DNA of 64,000 nt, taken from assembly GCA_037693485.1 (NCBI GenBank), contig CM075354.1:58389501-58453500 (forward strand), in the 5' to 3' direction. This DNA comes from Kitagawia praeruptora (lineage: Eukaryota > Streptophyta > Magnoliopsida > Apiales > Apiaceae). This document shows, piece after piece, positions 1 to 10,829 of the stretch. Below the pieces are notes generated by a model that ran no database searches, was not told where the DNA came from, and worked only from the letters and a program-made list of their open reading frames with translations. Within the stretch, counting starts at the first letter, position 1. The number at the start of each line of letters is the position of its first letter. Both the position numbers and the translations under genes were made by a program.

Positions 1-1886
1 GATGTTGTTCGGAATTGTTCTAGGTGACGGCTATGGTTATCGTATCGGCAAAGGTTGAAGCAACACGAAGGTAATTAAAGCGTCGTCGAACCAAGTATCG
101 GTGTGAAGCATTGGTATTGATTATAGGTATAGCAATGAGATGGAGATCAACACGAGCAGCCCTGCCGATCTGAAGCAAAATTATGCCAGTAAAGATGTGC
201 ACATAAATTACGCATTTACATGCTAGTAAAAAAAAACAGCAAGCTGAAAATCTGTTGCTTGGTATGCACCAGTAGTGGAGGTTTCGCCAGATTTTCTACA
301 ATACCATGCACGTTAGTATGAATGTCTGAAGGACTACCAGCTGTGATGATTCAGTCGTACATAAGGAGTATGGATAGCCACTATATATAAGAAAACAAGG
401 AGAGTAAGACAATCCTTGACATGGTGGTGACCTGAAAGATGGAGATGAATACGCCTACCATGTATTAGACATGCACACGGAGATCAGGCCTCTAGTTTTC
501 CAGCAATGGCCAGGAATCAATGCGATACAAGGAAGCTATTGATGGGTTGTTTACATGAGAAAAGACCAGCAAAGAAAGATGCAAGCGACTTGTATAAGCA
601 GAAAATCAGAATTCTGAAACTGCAGATTTTGAGCCAACTTCGCGGAATAAACTGTTCTGATTTGGAAGGTTGTAGACACAGTATGATACATCGTTGGAAA
701 GATATTGGAGTCTAGTTTTCAGCAAAATTTACGGTTCATGAAAATTCATTTTCTACAGAAAGTTATCCAGTTTTTCATGAGCAGTGGTCAAGCTGCTCAG
801 AATGGCGTTTCTGAGTAAAAATTCTACGTTATGATATTAAAAGCACTGATAAGAAAAAAGCGAGGATAAGGTATGACAATGGCACGACAGTGGCTGATAT
901 TTGAAGTATGAATAAAGGGAGAATGTAATGGTTTTGACAAAGCGGAGATGCAGCCATTAAAAGAATAAAGACGCAGGAACGATGCTGAAAAAGAGAGGAA
1001 AAGAGATGTACAAGGAGCTTGACATGGTTGATCTATATTGATGATATGGTTGCAGCTCAAGTAAAAAGGAGAACCACGACACATCCCGGAGCAAAATGGA
1101 ATGAATAATTGAAGAGGTTACTGAAAATGATCTCGAAGTTCAAACTTCTCCAGAAGCTTGGGATGGTTGAGTCTAGCGTTTAGAAGCATCAAGGATAGTC
1201 AGTCACTTAAAAAGAAAAACAATAAAGAATGATATATGTGGTGATGAAAGAAGCAGCAGCTATAACAACAAAGAAGAATTGGAATTCAAGAACACAGGAA
1301 GCGGAACCCCTTAAAGCAGATTCAAAGCTCGCATAAATGCAAAGATAAGTTTTTTTTGCTTCTGCTTTACAATTTTATGATTATGTCATGCATGCATAAA
1401 AATATTTAATTACATGCTTGAAAATTCTTGCAGGAGATAAATATATTTTAGAAAATTCATGCTAGAACAACAGTCATATTTAATGAATAGATTAAAATGA
1501 ATAGCATACATTCTCGAGAGATATAAGCTAGAAATAGATGTGATGAATTAAGTCTAGCAGTAGATCCCCGAAGCAGCATACTAAGAGTACTTACTTGACT
1601 AGCATAGTGAGATTTAATATTCTACATATATGAGCTAAGATAAATGTTTGCATGAGACGTACATAATAGAATGCATGTACATTTTGTATGTCCTATTTGT
1701 TATATCATGACATGATTAATGCACATTGATATATATTTGTTATATTTGTCGCATTGTATATATGCTTGCAAAATTGAGATATCGTGCAGGATTGCTCGCT
1801 AAGCATTACAGAAAGAAAGTGAGGAGCTTCATCCAAATCAGTGAGCTGCTGGAAATACTTTGCAAATAGTCTCTCTCAACATCTCT

Positions 1887-1921
1887 TGTTTCTTACAATG
1901 AGTTAGCTCGCGTAAGCTTAG
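1887..1921 (+). repeat. Diverged copy of 36-bp dispersed repeat
   Basis: This string (TGTTTCTTAC...GTAAGCTTAG) matches two better-conserved copies at 5622-5657 and 6008-6043. The core GAGTTAGCTC is identical in all three. Confidence 0.7.
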
Positions 1922-2726
1922 AGGTGTTGGATTGGGATATTTGTATTTGATATAGAGATTCGCTCTCAGCACGTGTCGTAAGAGGTTGAAGAAGATCGAG
2001 AGAAAGATGTCAATGTAGATGATTTAGAATGAAAATAAGAATGGAAAAAGACCTACTGGCAGGAGGTTCCCAAAACCGGAGGCCCCCCTGCACACAAGAA
2101 CTTTGCAGATGAGTAGATATTTGAGTAAGAAGGCCAGAAAAATGAGTTCTCAAGAAGAATACACCTTACTCATGAAGTCATATGACAAAGAAGAAATTAG
2201 AGGAAAAGTTGAAGCTATAAGCAAGAATGACACGAATTGAAGATGTTACAGTATCGACAAAAGCATTAAAGAAGAATCAGTATGATTTGAAGAAGAGATT
2301 AGGTCATTAGCAACCTCAGAAGAGGAACCTCATTCAGCAATCTGACAGACATAGATGATGTTGATTTATGAAAGCTTCAGATACAGTTGAGGATTTTGAT
2401 GAAGTGTAAATACAAGAATCTGATTTTGACAAGAGTAACTTTGATAAAGTCGAACAGTTCAGATCCCTTAATAGATAGAAGGGAACCTCTTGAAAATGAA
2501 AAGAAGTAAAGATCGAGTTGAAGAAAGCGCGCATTACTCAACTTCACAGACGAATATTCAGCAACTTGTTAGAGAGCAATTGACATGATGGTTAGAAGTG
2601 GTATTAGCAAGTCCAAAGAAGTTGATATTTGTTATGATGAGAGAAATTAAGCACTTTGCCTCAAGGTTAACGAAGAATTATGGAGCTGTGAGAATCTAGT
2701 TCTCCACCGAAGACAAGCTTCCCTGA

Positions 2727-2744
2727 AGAACTGGGGGGTAGTAT
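2727..2744 (+). other. Polypurine-tract-like motif, copy 1
   Basis: The 18-mer AGAACTGGGGGGTAGTAT occurs here and again at 3946-3963, with TACT following a few bases later in both. A purine run with six G is typical of retrotransposon polypurine tracts, but the sequence after it starts TAGT rather than TG, so no LTR boundary is demonstrated. Confidence 0.4.
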
Positions 2745-3139
2745 AATTACTATTGCAAAAATCAAGGATTTCAAAATTTTAAGAGAATTCAGGTTAAGGA
2801 GCCTCACGATCAGGTTCGGGAACCTCATAGTTCAGATTTGGTTCAGAAACCTTGCGGATTGAGTTGGTATAGTACCTTGAAGAGCAACATGCTTGCATCA
2901 TGAACACGTCAATGAGTTTTCAAAGCTTAACGGAGGCTTCCACTTCACAATCATCAGATCAATCTAGAGAAAGATCCAGGTGACACCTCTCCATTTATGC
3001 TTATAGATTCGTAGAAACCTCCCAGGTACGCGCGACAAACACTTGTTATACATAAATAATGCATAAGCATCTATGCTGTTGAGGTCTTACATGAGATAAA
3101 GCTATGATTATGTCTTGATTGCGTTTCTAGATGTTAGAA

Positions 3140-3720
3140 TGCACATTTACCTGCCGCTCGCAGGTTACTTGATATTTACCTACATTTAGTAGATTCTTTG
3201 TTATTTACTTACACCTCGCAGGTGCCTTAATGTTTACCTGCAGTTCGCAGGTTCCTTGAAATATACCTGTAGCTTCCAGGTTCATTTATATTTACCTGTA
3301 GCTAACAGGTTCTACGTTACTTATATGAAGATTCTAGTAATAGCTTCCAAGTATAGCTATTTTACCAGCATCTAGTAGATTATTTGCTATTTTCTTGTAA
3401 CTGACATGTTGCAGGTTCATTCATATATACCTGAAGCTTTTATGTGACAGCTTTCAGGATCATTGATATTTGTTAAAAGCCAGTTGTAGACAGCTTTTGA
3501 TTAGCAGCTTCCTGCTAAAAGTTTTTAGCCAGTCGATACTTGAATAGAAGAAAGTGTGTCTTGCTGCAAAGATTTTATGTATCTGTAGTTAACAGATTTT
3601 ATGTTGTTCACCTGTAATTTTCAGGTTCATTTGTATTTTTCCGAAGCTCATAGCAATAGCTTCCAAGTTCACCTGCAGTCAACAGGTTCATATGAAGAGA
3701 TTCCGGTACACATACCGCGA
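3140..3720. repeat. Irregular field of CCTG/CAGG short palindromes
   Basis: Units of roughly 25-45 bp of the type 'tttACCTGtagct...aCAGGTtc' recur many times (near 3150, 3180, 3225, 3240, 3265, 3295, 3400, 3610 and 3675). The arms CCTG and CAGG flank a short centre, so each unit can form a small hairpin. Spacing is irregular and units are diverged, unlike the regular minisatellite at 4203-4575, with which they share the AGGTAGCTTCC-like core. Confidence 0.6.
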
Positions 3721-3945
3721 GAGCTTTCTATCCATAAAGGATCACATAATATCCAATTGGATTCACGTAAGTCTTCGCCAGATTAGTACTCTGATTAGAC
3801 AGCATGACATTTCTTTCAGCAAGCATTGATGATATTAGAAGAATATCTATTCTGCTTATGATGAGGTTAGTCTTCCTTATTCTTAGAATGACGATGATGA
3901 TTATAGCTTCCTTATTGTTCTTTTACGTAACAGTAATTACCCAAA

Positions 3946-3963
3946 AGAACTGGGGGGTAGTAT
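3946..3963 (+). other. Polypurine-tract-like motif, copy 2
   Basis: Exact second copy of the 18-mer at 2727-2744, 1219 bp downstream. It lies just left of the palindromic repeat cluster at 4060-4750. Confidence 0.4.
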
Positions 3964-4059
3964 TCCTACTTAGACAATAATATGCATGTTTGATTAGCTA
4001 TTTCACATGCCAATTTGAAACTTTTTAAGTGCTAGTTTTAGTACTTGTATTTTGAAACA

Positions 4060-4145
4060 GGTTACCTTGACTAACAGGTTCCTGTAGTATTAACAGTATT
4101 TACAGGTTACCTGAGCTGACAGGTTCCTGTAGCATTGACAGTGTG
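4060..4145 (+). repeat. Tandem duplication of a ~50-bp unit
   Basis: Two adjacent copies of 'caggttacct...caggttcctgtag.att.acagt' differ at only a few positions. They contain the same CAGGTTCCTG palindromic core as the flanking repeats. Confidence 0.75.
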
Positions 4146-4202
4146 TGCGAAGTATGAATACGATTTGACAGAATACGTGGACTACGAATGATTGATATGA
4201 AA

Positions 4203-4575
4203 AGTCCCAGGTAGCTTCCTGGGCATCGAGCAAAGTCCCAGGTAGCTTCCTGGGCATCGAGCAAAGTCCCAGGTAGCTTCCTGGGCATCGAGCAAAGTCC
4301 CAGGTGGCTTCCTGGGCATCGAGCAAAGTCCCAGGTAGCTTCCTGGGCATCGAGCAAAGTCCCAGGTAGCTTCCTGGGCATCGAGCAAAGTCCCAGGTAG
4401 CTTCCTGGGCATCTAGAAAAGTCCCAGGTAGCTTCCTGGGCATCGAGCAAAGTCCCAGATAGCTTCCTGGGCATCGAGAAAAAGTCCCAGGTAGCTTCCT
4501 GGGCATCGAGAAAAAGTCCCAGGTAGCTTCCTGGGCATCGAGAAAAAAAAAAGTCCCAGGTAGCTTCCTGGGCAG
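4203..4575. repeat. 31-bp hairpin minisatellite, 12 copies
   Basis: A unit beginning AGTCCCAGGTAGCTTCCTGG and ending CATCGAGCAA repeats every 31 bp. I count twelve good copies and one degenerate copy after 4580; the last units lengthen through added A residues after GAG. Every unit carries the perfect inverted arms CCCAGG/CCTGGG around TAGCTT. Because 31 is not a multiple of 3 and the - strand lacks stops, long - strand frames (4090-4605) read through it in all three phases; they are a by-product of the repeat, not a gene. Confidence 0.95.
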
Positions 4576-4680
4576 GAGAAAAGCCTCAGGTAGCTTCCTG
4601 AGCAAAAGTGATTGAAAAGCCTCAGCTGACTGAGCACGACATTGTTGCCAAAAGCCTCAAGTTCCTTGAGCACGTGAATT

Positions 4681-4749
4681 AAAGTCCTGACAAAAGGCAT
4701 CTAAAGTCCTGACAAAAGGCACCTAAAGTCCTGACAAAAGGCACCTAAA
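4681..4749 (+). repeat. Three tandem 22-bp repeats
   Basis: AAAGTCCTGACAAAAGGCAY-type units start at 4681, 4703 and 4725, a period of 22 bp. They follow directly on the decayed right edge of the 31-bp minisatellite. Confidence 0.9.
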
Positions 4750-5621
4750 GGAACCTGTGTGGAGCCTAGACCGGCACACTTGTTCTTAAAGAGAAGCCTA
4801 ATAAGCTCTCCCTCATGTGGAACCGCCTTTGGCACATGGGAAGAAGGGATAAAATCCTTAGCATTTACCTTCATAAGATGTCTAGCCTGACACATGAAGA
4901 AGAGGAATCTGTGTGGACTCCCAGAACGGCGCACAGGTTCCTAGAATCGCCTCGAGGCACAAAAAGGAACCAACATGTCTCGAGGCATGTTGGGACCTAG
5001 AGATTAGGATTGGGAGCCAAGCAGGCAACCTTTCCAAGAGTTGACCCGAATCGAACGAAAGAAATTATACTAACGTTAACTAGCTTATGTTTTATGTTTG
5101 TTTTGCAGGGTTAGTGATTGTTAACAGCTATTCATAAGGAACCTGGTCTAGTTATTCAGCCATGAAAAGTTGAGAAGTTATCAAGAAAGGTTATGGTTTA
5201 GATTATGGTTTTGGAAACAGTACTCGAAGTATGAAGACAAGAGGTTCTAAGTTTACAAAGGTTTGAAAGCTCCAAGTAGAGCAAGCAGCTGAGGTTTCTA
5301 GGAAGCTATTTAGATGGCTCAAGAGGTTCCAGGGTTGTTTCATCCTACGAATAATGGAGATTCCTGGGGTTATAAGCAAGCTGCCAACGTATTTTATGAA
5401 AGCATTGGATGAGAGATCAGTTCATACAAGTCAGTTCGGAAGAGGAAAGAAGTATTGCTTGAACAATTAGAGAGTATTTATGACGAGTTTCGCAGTCTGA
5501 CGATAATGATCTACGAGAAGACGGCTTCAGAAAAGTTTCCAGGTTAGTTTTCAGCACGATCCTTTTGATTTTTGATCTGAGGATTTAATTTGGAATCTGC
5601 ATACAGAAGCGTAGTGTATCC

Positions 5622-5657
5622 TGTTTCTTACGCCGAGTTAGCTCATGTAAGCTTGGA
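5622..5657 (+). repeat. 36-bp direct repeat, copy A
   Basis: A 36-bp string starting TGTTTCTTACGCCGAG, identical to copy B 386 bp downstream and preceded by similar bases (GTATCC versus GTGTCC). It resembles the diverged copy at 1887-1921. Confidence 0.85.
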
Positions 5658-6007
5658 TGCACGATGTGAAAATTATGCATTTTCTCAAAAGGAGTAAATA
5701 AATGTTGAACCTCTTGATTGGAAGCTGTTGAGGTGCCACTCGCTTTTCAAGACTTCTAGATATACAAAAGACATGTGAAGACATTGAAGACAAAGATCAC
5801 CTAAGAGGATACAAGAGTAAGCAGAAGTATGATGACATCCTAGAAACCTCAGAAGTGTCCTTGGAAAGATTTTGCAAAATTATTAGAAGAATGTATAGAG
5901 AATGACTAGCAGTTGAAGAATGAGGATTTATCATAAGAATGAGTTTCGAAGAAGAAGAAGAGAACATGTTCCTCACTAAGAAAGAAGTTGATCAATATTA
6001 TGTGTCC

Positions 6008-6043
6008 TGTTTCTTACGCCGAGTTAGCTCATGTAAGCTTGGA
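6008..6043 (+). repeat. 36-bp direct repeat, copy B
   Basis: Identical to copy A at 5622-5657. It ends about 45 bp before the CACTA-type terminus at 6089. Confidence 0.85.
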
Positions 6044-6088
6044 TACGTGTTGTTGAAGTAAAACATTTTAAGGGAAGTGATTAAGCAT

Positions 6089-6101
6089 CACTACAAGAAA
6101 A
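6089..6101 (+). repeat. CACTA terminal inverted repeat, 5' end
   Basis: CACTACAAGAAAA, preceded by AGCAT. Its partner at the other end is missing from the window, so the 3-bp target duplication cannot be checked. Confidence 0.8.
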
Positions 6102-7049
6102 ACTGAATCAGACGACACTCATCAGACAACACTTCGACGAAAAAGTGTTGGCTGAAATTTTTGCACAACGGTTTTTTTTTCAAGCATTTCAGTGTATTGT
6201 CTGATCATGAACTTAACGACAGTTTTCAAAAGTGTTGTCTAGAAGATAAAAAAAGACATCCGTTTTACAACGGTTTTTGAAAGTGCTGTTGTTTAACATG
6301 TTGTCTTACAATGGTTCTCAAAAGCGTTGTAAAACTTAGACAACTGTTTTTTTCACATGTTGCTTCAAAAGTATTCATACAACAATGACTAAATACTATT
6401 GTCTGATTTTAACAACGCTTTTTGAAAGCATTGTCTGAAGTTTCTTCAGACAATGCTTTCAACAATACTTTCCAAAAACGTTGTTAAAATCAGACAAGTG
6501 TTTTGTTAAGACGTTGTATAAAATGTAATCAGATAATGGTTTGTGAATACTGTTGTCTGAATTGCATGCAACACACAATGGTTTTGTACATTAAATCATT
6601 GTCTTCAACACTTTCAGACAAGCATTTAAAAAATTAAACTGTTGCCATAAACTTATTTATACAAACATTTTATAAATAAACCGTTGTCTCATGTGACAGC
6701 ACGTGATTGGTGGAAAATCTTTCACCTGGATTGCTGAGGTAGCGAAATACGAGCCCTTGATTGAAATGAAATTAGATATTAGCTGTTAGATTAAGAAAAT
6801 ATATATACATGTTCACACAACGTGTTTGTATATAAAACCGTTGTCTTCAACACTTTCAGACAAGCTTTTAAAAATTAAAACTGTTGTCATAAACTTATCT
6901 ATACAAGCGTTTTACAAATAAACCATTGTCTGATGTGATAGCACGTGATTGGTGGAAAATCTTTCACCTGGATTGCTGAGGTGGCGAAATAAGAGCCCTT
7001 GATTGAAATGAGATTAGATATTAGCCGTTAGATTAAGAAAATATTAGCT

Positions 7050-9153
7050 GTTATCAGACAATGGTTTATTATGTTAATTTATATTTATTATAAAAAAAAC
7101 ATGACTAGTGTCAGACAACGGTATCTTTATAACATATCGTTGTCTAAAACTTCACGTTACAACTGTATTTGTTAAAATACCGTTGTCTGTTATCAGACAA
7201 CGATTTATTTGTCCAAAATCGTTGTCTTGTATCACTCGAGACAACGGTATTTGACAAATAACCACTTCGTTTGGCAAGACCACTTCGTTTATTAAATATT
7301 AAATTTTACAAATCAAATTAATTTTTTATTTTTTGAAAATTTGTGAATATCATTATATTAGATATATCTTGACATCCTTATGGTCGGATTGTCGAGAAAT
7401 ATTTTTTAAAAAATTGAAACAACAATCCGTGACAAAGCACTAGTTACGGGTACTAGTCAATATACTAGTGATCTACTAAGATCTCCGACCAAATCAATTT
7501 TTTATTTTTTGAAAATTTGGGAATATCAATATATTAGATATATCTTGACATCCGTATATTTGGATCGTCATCATTAAAAAATTTCAAATTTATTATGTGA
7601 ATTTATATTTATGTTCAAAAAAACGTAACTAGTGTTAGACAACGGTATCTTTATAACATATCGTTGTCTGAAGCTTCACATTACAACTGTATTTGTTAAA
7701 ATACCATTGTCTGTTATCAGACAACGGTTTATTTATCCAAAATCGTTGTTTGGTATCACTTGAGACAACGGTATTTGACAGATAACCACTTCGTTTAGCA
7801 AGACCACTTCGTTTATTAAATATTAAATTTTACAAACCAAGTTAATTTTTTATTTTTTGAAAATTTGTGAATATCATTATATCAAATATATCTTGACATC
7901 CTTAAGGTTGGATTGTCGAAACATATTTTTTAAAAAATTGATAGAACAATCCGTGACAAAGCACTAGTTACGGGTACTAGTCAATATACTAGTGATCTAC
8001 TAAGATCTCCGACCAAATCAATTTTTTATTTTTTGAAAATTTGGGAATATCAATATATTAGATATATCTTGACATCCGTATATTTGGATCGTCATCATTA
8101 AAAATTTTCAAATTTATTAGGTTAATTTATATTTATGTTCAAAAAAACATAACTAGTGTCAGACAACGGTATCTTTATAACATATCGTTGTCTGAAACTT
8201 CACATTACAACTATATTTGTTAAAATACCGTTTTCTTTTAGCAGACAACGGTTTATTTATCCAAAATTGTTGTCTAGTATCACTCGAGACAACGGTATTT
8301 GAAAAATAACCAATCGTTTAGCAAGACCACTTCGTTTATTAAATATTAAATTTTACAAACCAAATTAATTTTTTCTTTTTTGAAAATTTGTGAATATCAT
8401 TATATTAGATATATCTTGACATCCTTAAGGTTGGATTGCCGAAACATATTTTTAAAAAAATAGATACAACAATCCGTGACAAAGCACTTGTTACGGGTAC
8501 TAGTCAATATACTAGTGATCTACTAAGATCTCCGACCAAATCAATTTTTTATTTTTAGAAAATTTGGTAATATCAATATATTAGATATATCTTGACATCC
8601 GTATATTTGGATCGTCATCATTAAAAATTTTCAAATTTATTAGGTTAATTTATATTTATGTTAAAAAAAACGTAACTAGTGTCAGACAACGGTATCTTTA
8701 TAACATATAGTTGTCTGAAGCTTCACATTACAACTGTATTTGTTAAAATACCATTGTCTGTTAGCAGACAACGGTTTATTTATCCAAAATCGTTGTCTAG
8801 TATCACTCGAGACAACGGTATTTGAAAAATAACCAACTCGTTTAGCAAGACCACTTCGTTTATTAAATATTAAATTTTACAAACCAAATTAATTTTTTCT
8901 TTTTTGAAAATTTGTGAATATCATTATATTAGATATATCTTGACATCCTTAAGGTTGGATTGTCGAAATATATTTTTTAAAAAATAGATACAACAATCCG
9001 TGACAAAGCACTTGTTACGGGTACTAGTCAATATACTAGTGATCTACTAAGATCTCCGACCAAATCAATTTTTTATTTTTTTAAAATTTGGGAATATCAA
9101 TATATTAGATATATCTTGACATCCGTATATTTGGATCGTCATCATTAAAAATA
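7050..9153 (+). repeat. Tandem array of four ~525-bp units
   Basis: The marker GTCAGACAACGGTATC (GTTAGAC in copy 2) recurs at 7108, 7633, 8158 and 8681, giving periods of 525, 525 and 523 bp. Each unit carries two inverted pairs of the ACAACGGT word. It also holds two related internal halves, each containing 'AATATC.(A)TTATATTAGATATATC(TTGACATCC)'. The fifth unit is cut off at about 9153. Confidence 0.9.
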
Positions 9154-9163
9154 AAACACCGAT

Positions 9164-9183
9164 GATCCCCGTCAGCGGTGCCA
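9164..9183 (-). promoter_or_regulatory. Primer-binding site, tRNA-Asp type
   Basis: On the - strand TGGCACCGCTGACGGGGATC. The 3' end of plant tRNA-Asp would pair with TGGCGCCGTTGCCGGGGATC, so three of 20 bases differ, as expected in an old copy. Confidence 0.75.
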
Positions 9184-9189
9184 AAAACT

Positions 9190-10829
9190 TGTTAACACAA
9201 ATCACGCAAATGTACGTGGTCACAAGTAATACAGATATAAGTCAAGTTCGTTCCCACAGAGATCTTGGTTTTTAATTCAGTTTAGTCCCTATGCAACAAT
9301 GTATGGTTTTAATTCACTGCTAAGACAAATATCAAATTGGGATTTTTAATTAACTAAATTAAACTAAGATGTAAATTTTAAAACTAAGACTTAAATTAAC
9401 TAATGAGAATAGAAATCGAATTACTTCTGCAAGAGAAACCATGGGATCCTAACTTCATTAAATACTTTGCTTAGATCTGACGCCTTTAATCACTATATGC
9501 AATGGTTATGATATCTGATCGGACAACACGAAACAAGTACACGCTACCTGTCAGCATACGTATACCAAACTAAACATACATCCACAAAAGAGATAGAAGA
9601 TGAATAGACACCAATTATGCTTAGACCCTATATGTCTATAGAATTTGAAAACATAACGGTTGAAGAGCAAGTTATCCATTAAGATCACATAGGGCAATAT
9701 AAGTATTCTCATCTCATACTACGAATCATGTTGATAAAAAATCATGAACCTATGCTAGCATGGCAAGTTCTAAATCTCAAGATCCACTTTCACTTCACAA
9801 GAGATTAACAAATTAGATGTTAGCTACGCATCTAACAATTAAGCATAACCATACGAGGATATCAGATATACATCACACACAGATCTTTAAAGCATCAAGA
9901 TACAAAGCTCCATAAATAAATCCGTTAGAATCCCATGACAACGATTAGCTCATAATTGAACCTCTCGTCATCATGGGATCTGATGAAACCATGATAAAAA
10001 CAAAGTATGAAAATATACAAATAAACCTAAGTAATTGATATGTAATGGTTCTCATATGTCTGTCCCCCAAGATGTGTATTTATAGCCCCAAGTCGCCTCT
10101 CCTCCAAGCAATTGCCATCTTTGAGTTGGAATAGAATTGTGGAAATTTCCATCTTTAAATGGGATAAGATTTGCAAATTCCATGTATAAGACTGATTCTG
10201 AAAAATACCAGCCGCCCAGGGTAATTACCATACTGATTAGAAGTAGGAATTGTGGCAATTTCCTTTTTAGAATTGAATTCTGGCAATTTCTGTTGATTCT
10301 ACTTTGAAGGAAAATTATCTTCAATAATTCTGGACTCCAGACCACCTTAGAATGATAGGAAATTCCGTTATCTTCGCGTGGACAATTGAATCGTTCAAAA
10401 CGGACTTGTAGAACTCAAGCTATGGCCAAAACAAAATCAGAAATTCTGGCTGATTTTTCACCCGCTGACTGCTACTGTTCACGCGCGCCCGCGCCCTGTT
10501 CACGCACTGTTCGCGCGCGCCCGCGCCCTGTTCACGCACTGTTCATGCGCGCCCGCGCCCGCGCACTGCCCATTTGCTGATTTTGCTCTATTTTCTTCGT
10601 TTTAACTCCGATTTTCATTCCGTTTCTTCCGGCTCTCTCGCAATGTGATGTATTGTTATTCTTTAAGCTCAAGACCCACCATTTAAGCATGGAAAACATC
10701 ATCCCACATCCGGCTCTTATTCCTGCACAAATTCACTAAAAACACATCAAAAACACCACATACTTGAGTTCAAGTCATTAATTCAAGCCGATACGAAGCA
10801 TTCCAAGTGGATATGACATCCACTTATCA
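9190..10829 (-). repeat. LTR of the - strand Ty3/gypsy fragment
   Basis: 1640 bp bounded by TG...CA in either orientation. Its outer end carries the inverted pair AAGTGGAT/ATCCACTT around ATGAC (10805-10826). The LTR contains a GC-rich repeat patch at 10477-10575. Confidence 0.7.
10477..10575. repeat. GC-rich tandem repeat inside the LTR
   Basis: Three imperfect copies of a ~33-bp unit made of GCGCGCCCGCGCCCTGTTCA and CGCACTGTT. It is a strong GC island in otherwise AT-rich DNA and would have high CpG density. Confidence 0.85.

Larger units (their letters stand above)
1..3139. other. Gene-free degenerate region
   Basis: No reading frame longer than about 90 codons occurs here and none of the short ones resembles a known protein family. 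The sequence is AT-rich, with many scattered GGTTCC/GGAACC and AGGTT words (for example around 2055-2095, 2325, 2475 and 2815). A polypurine-like string occurs near 2727 and a GTTAGCTC-containing repeat near 1887; both recur further right. It could be the decayed 3' untranslated part of a large Ty3/gypsy element, since such regions are often repeat-rich, but no LTR pair or coding remnant proves that. Confidence 0.5.
4750..6088. other. Gene-free region with dispersed GGAACC words
   Basis: No supported gene. Two related stretches near 4750-4795 and 4905-4945 share 'GTGTGGA...CC...GGC(G)CACA', suggesting an old local duplication. The 36-bp repeat appears twice near the right edge. The segment ends where the CACTA-type terminus begins. 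Confidence 0.5.
6089..9153 (+). mobile_element. CACTA-type DNA transposon, truncated non-coding fragment
   Basis: The segment opens with CACTACAAGAAAA, the classic terminal sequence of plant CACTA (En/Spm) transposons. It continues with many direct and inverted copies of a CAGACAACGGT/ACCGTTGTCTG word, typical of CACTA subterminal regions, where transposase binds. No transposase frame is present, so this is a non-autonomous or decayed copy. I did not find the opposite terminus (TTTTCTTGTAGTG); the element stops abruptly at about 9153 against a Ty3/gypsy fragment. About 236 bp is duplicated near 6665-7010, and the right half is a tandem array of ~525 bp units. Confidence 0.75.
9154..10829 (-). 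mobile_element. Ty3/gypsy 5'-end fragment (LTR plus PBS), - strand
   Basis: Read on the - strand this is an LTR running 10829 to 9190. It starts TGATAAGTGGATGTCATATC and ends GTTAACA. A six-base gap follows, then a primer-binding site matching the 3' end of plant tRNA-Asp. Only about ten bases of internal sequence survive before the CACTA array. The LTR is 1640 bp. A tRNA-Asp primer and this LTR start point to the Tat/Athila side of Ty3/gypsy (inference). On the right it ends exactly inside the copia-1 gag frame, so it inserted into copia-1; the left half, with the rest of copia-1, has been lost. Confidence 0.75.

Noticed and set aside
4203..4575. CRISPR-like direct repeats
   Set aside because: Units are contiguous without unique spacers, and the context is plant retrotransposon DNA.
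4090..4700. Several - strand ORFs of 76-171 codons
   Set aside because: They are translations of the 31-bp minisatellite in different phases; peptides are cyclic repeats with no family resemblance.
5622..5657. tRNA or SINE promoter (GTTAGCTC resembles a tRNA A box)
   Set aside because: No B box follows at the right distance and no cloverleaf can be drawn from the flanks.
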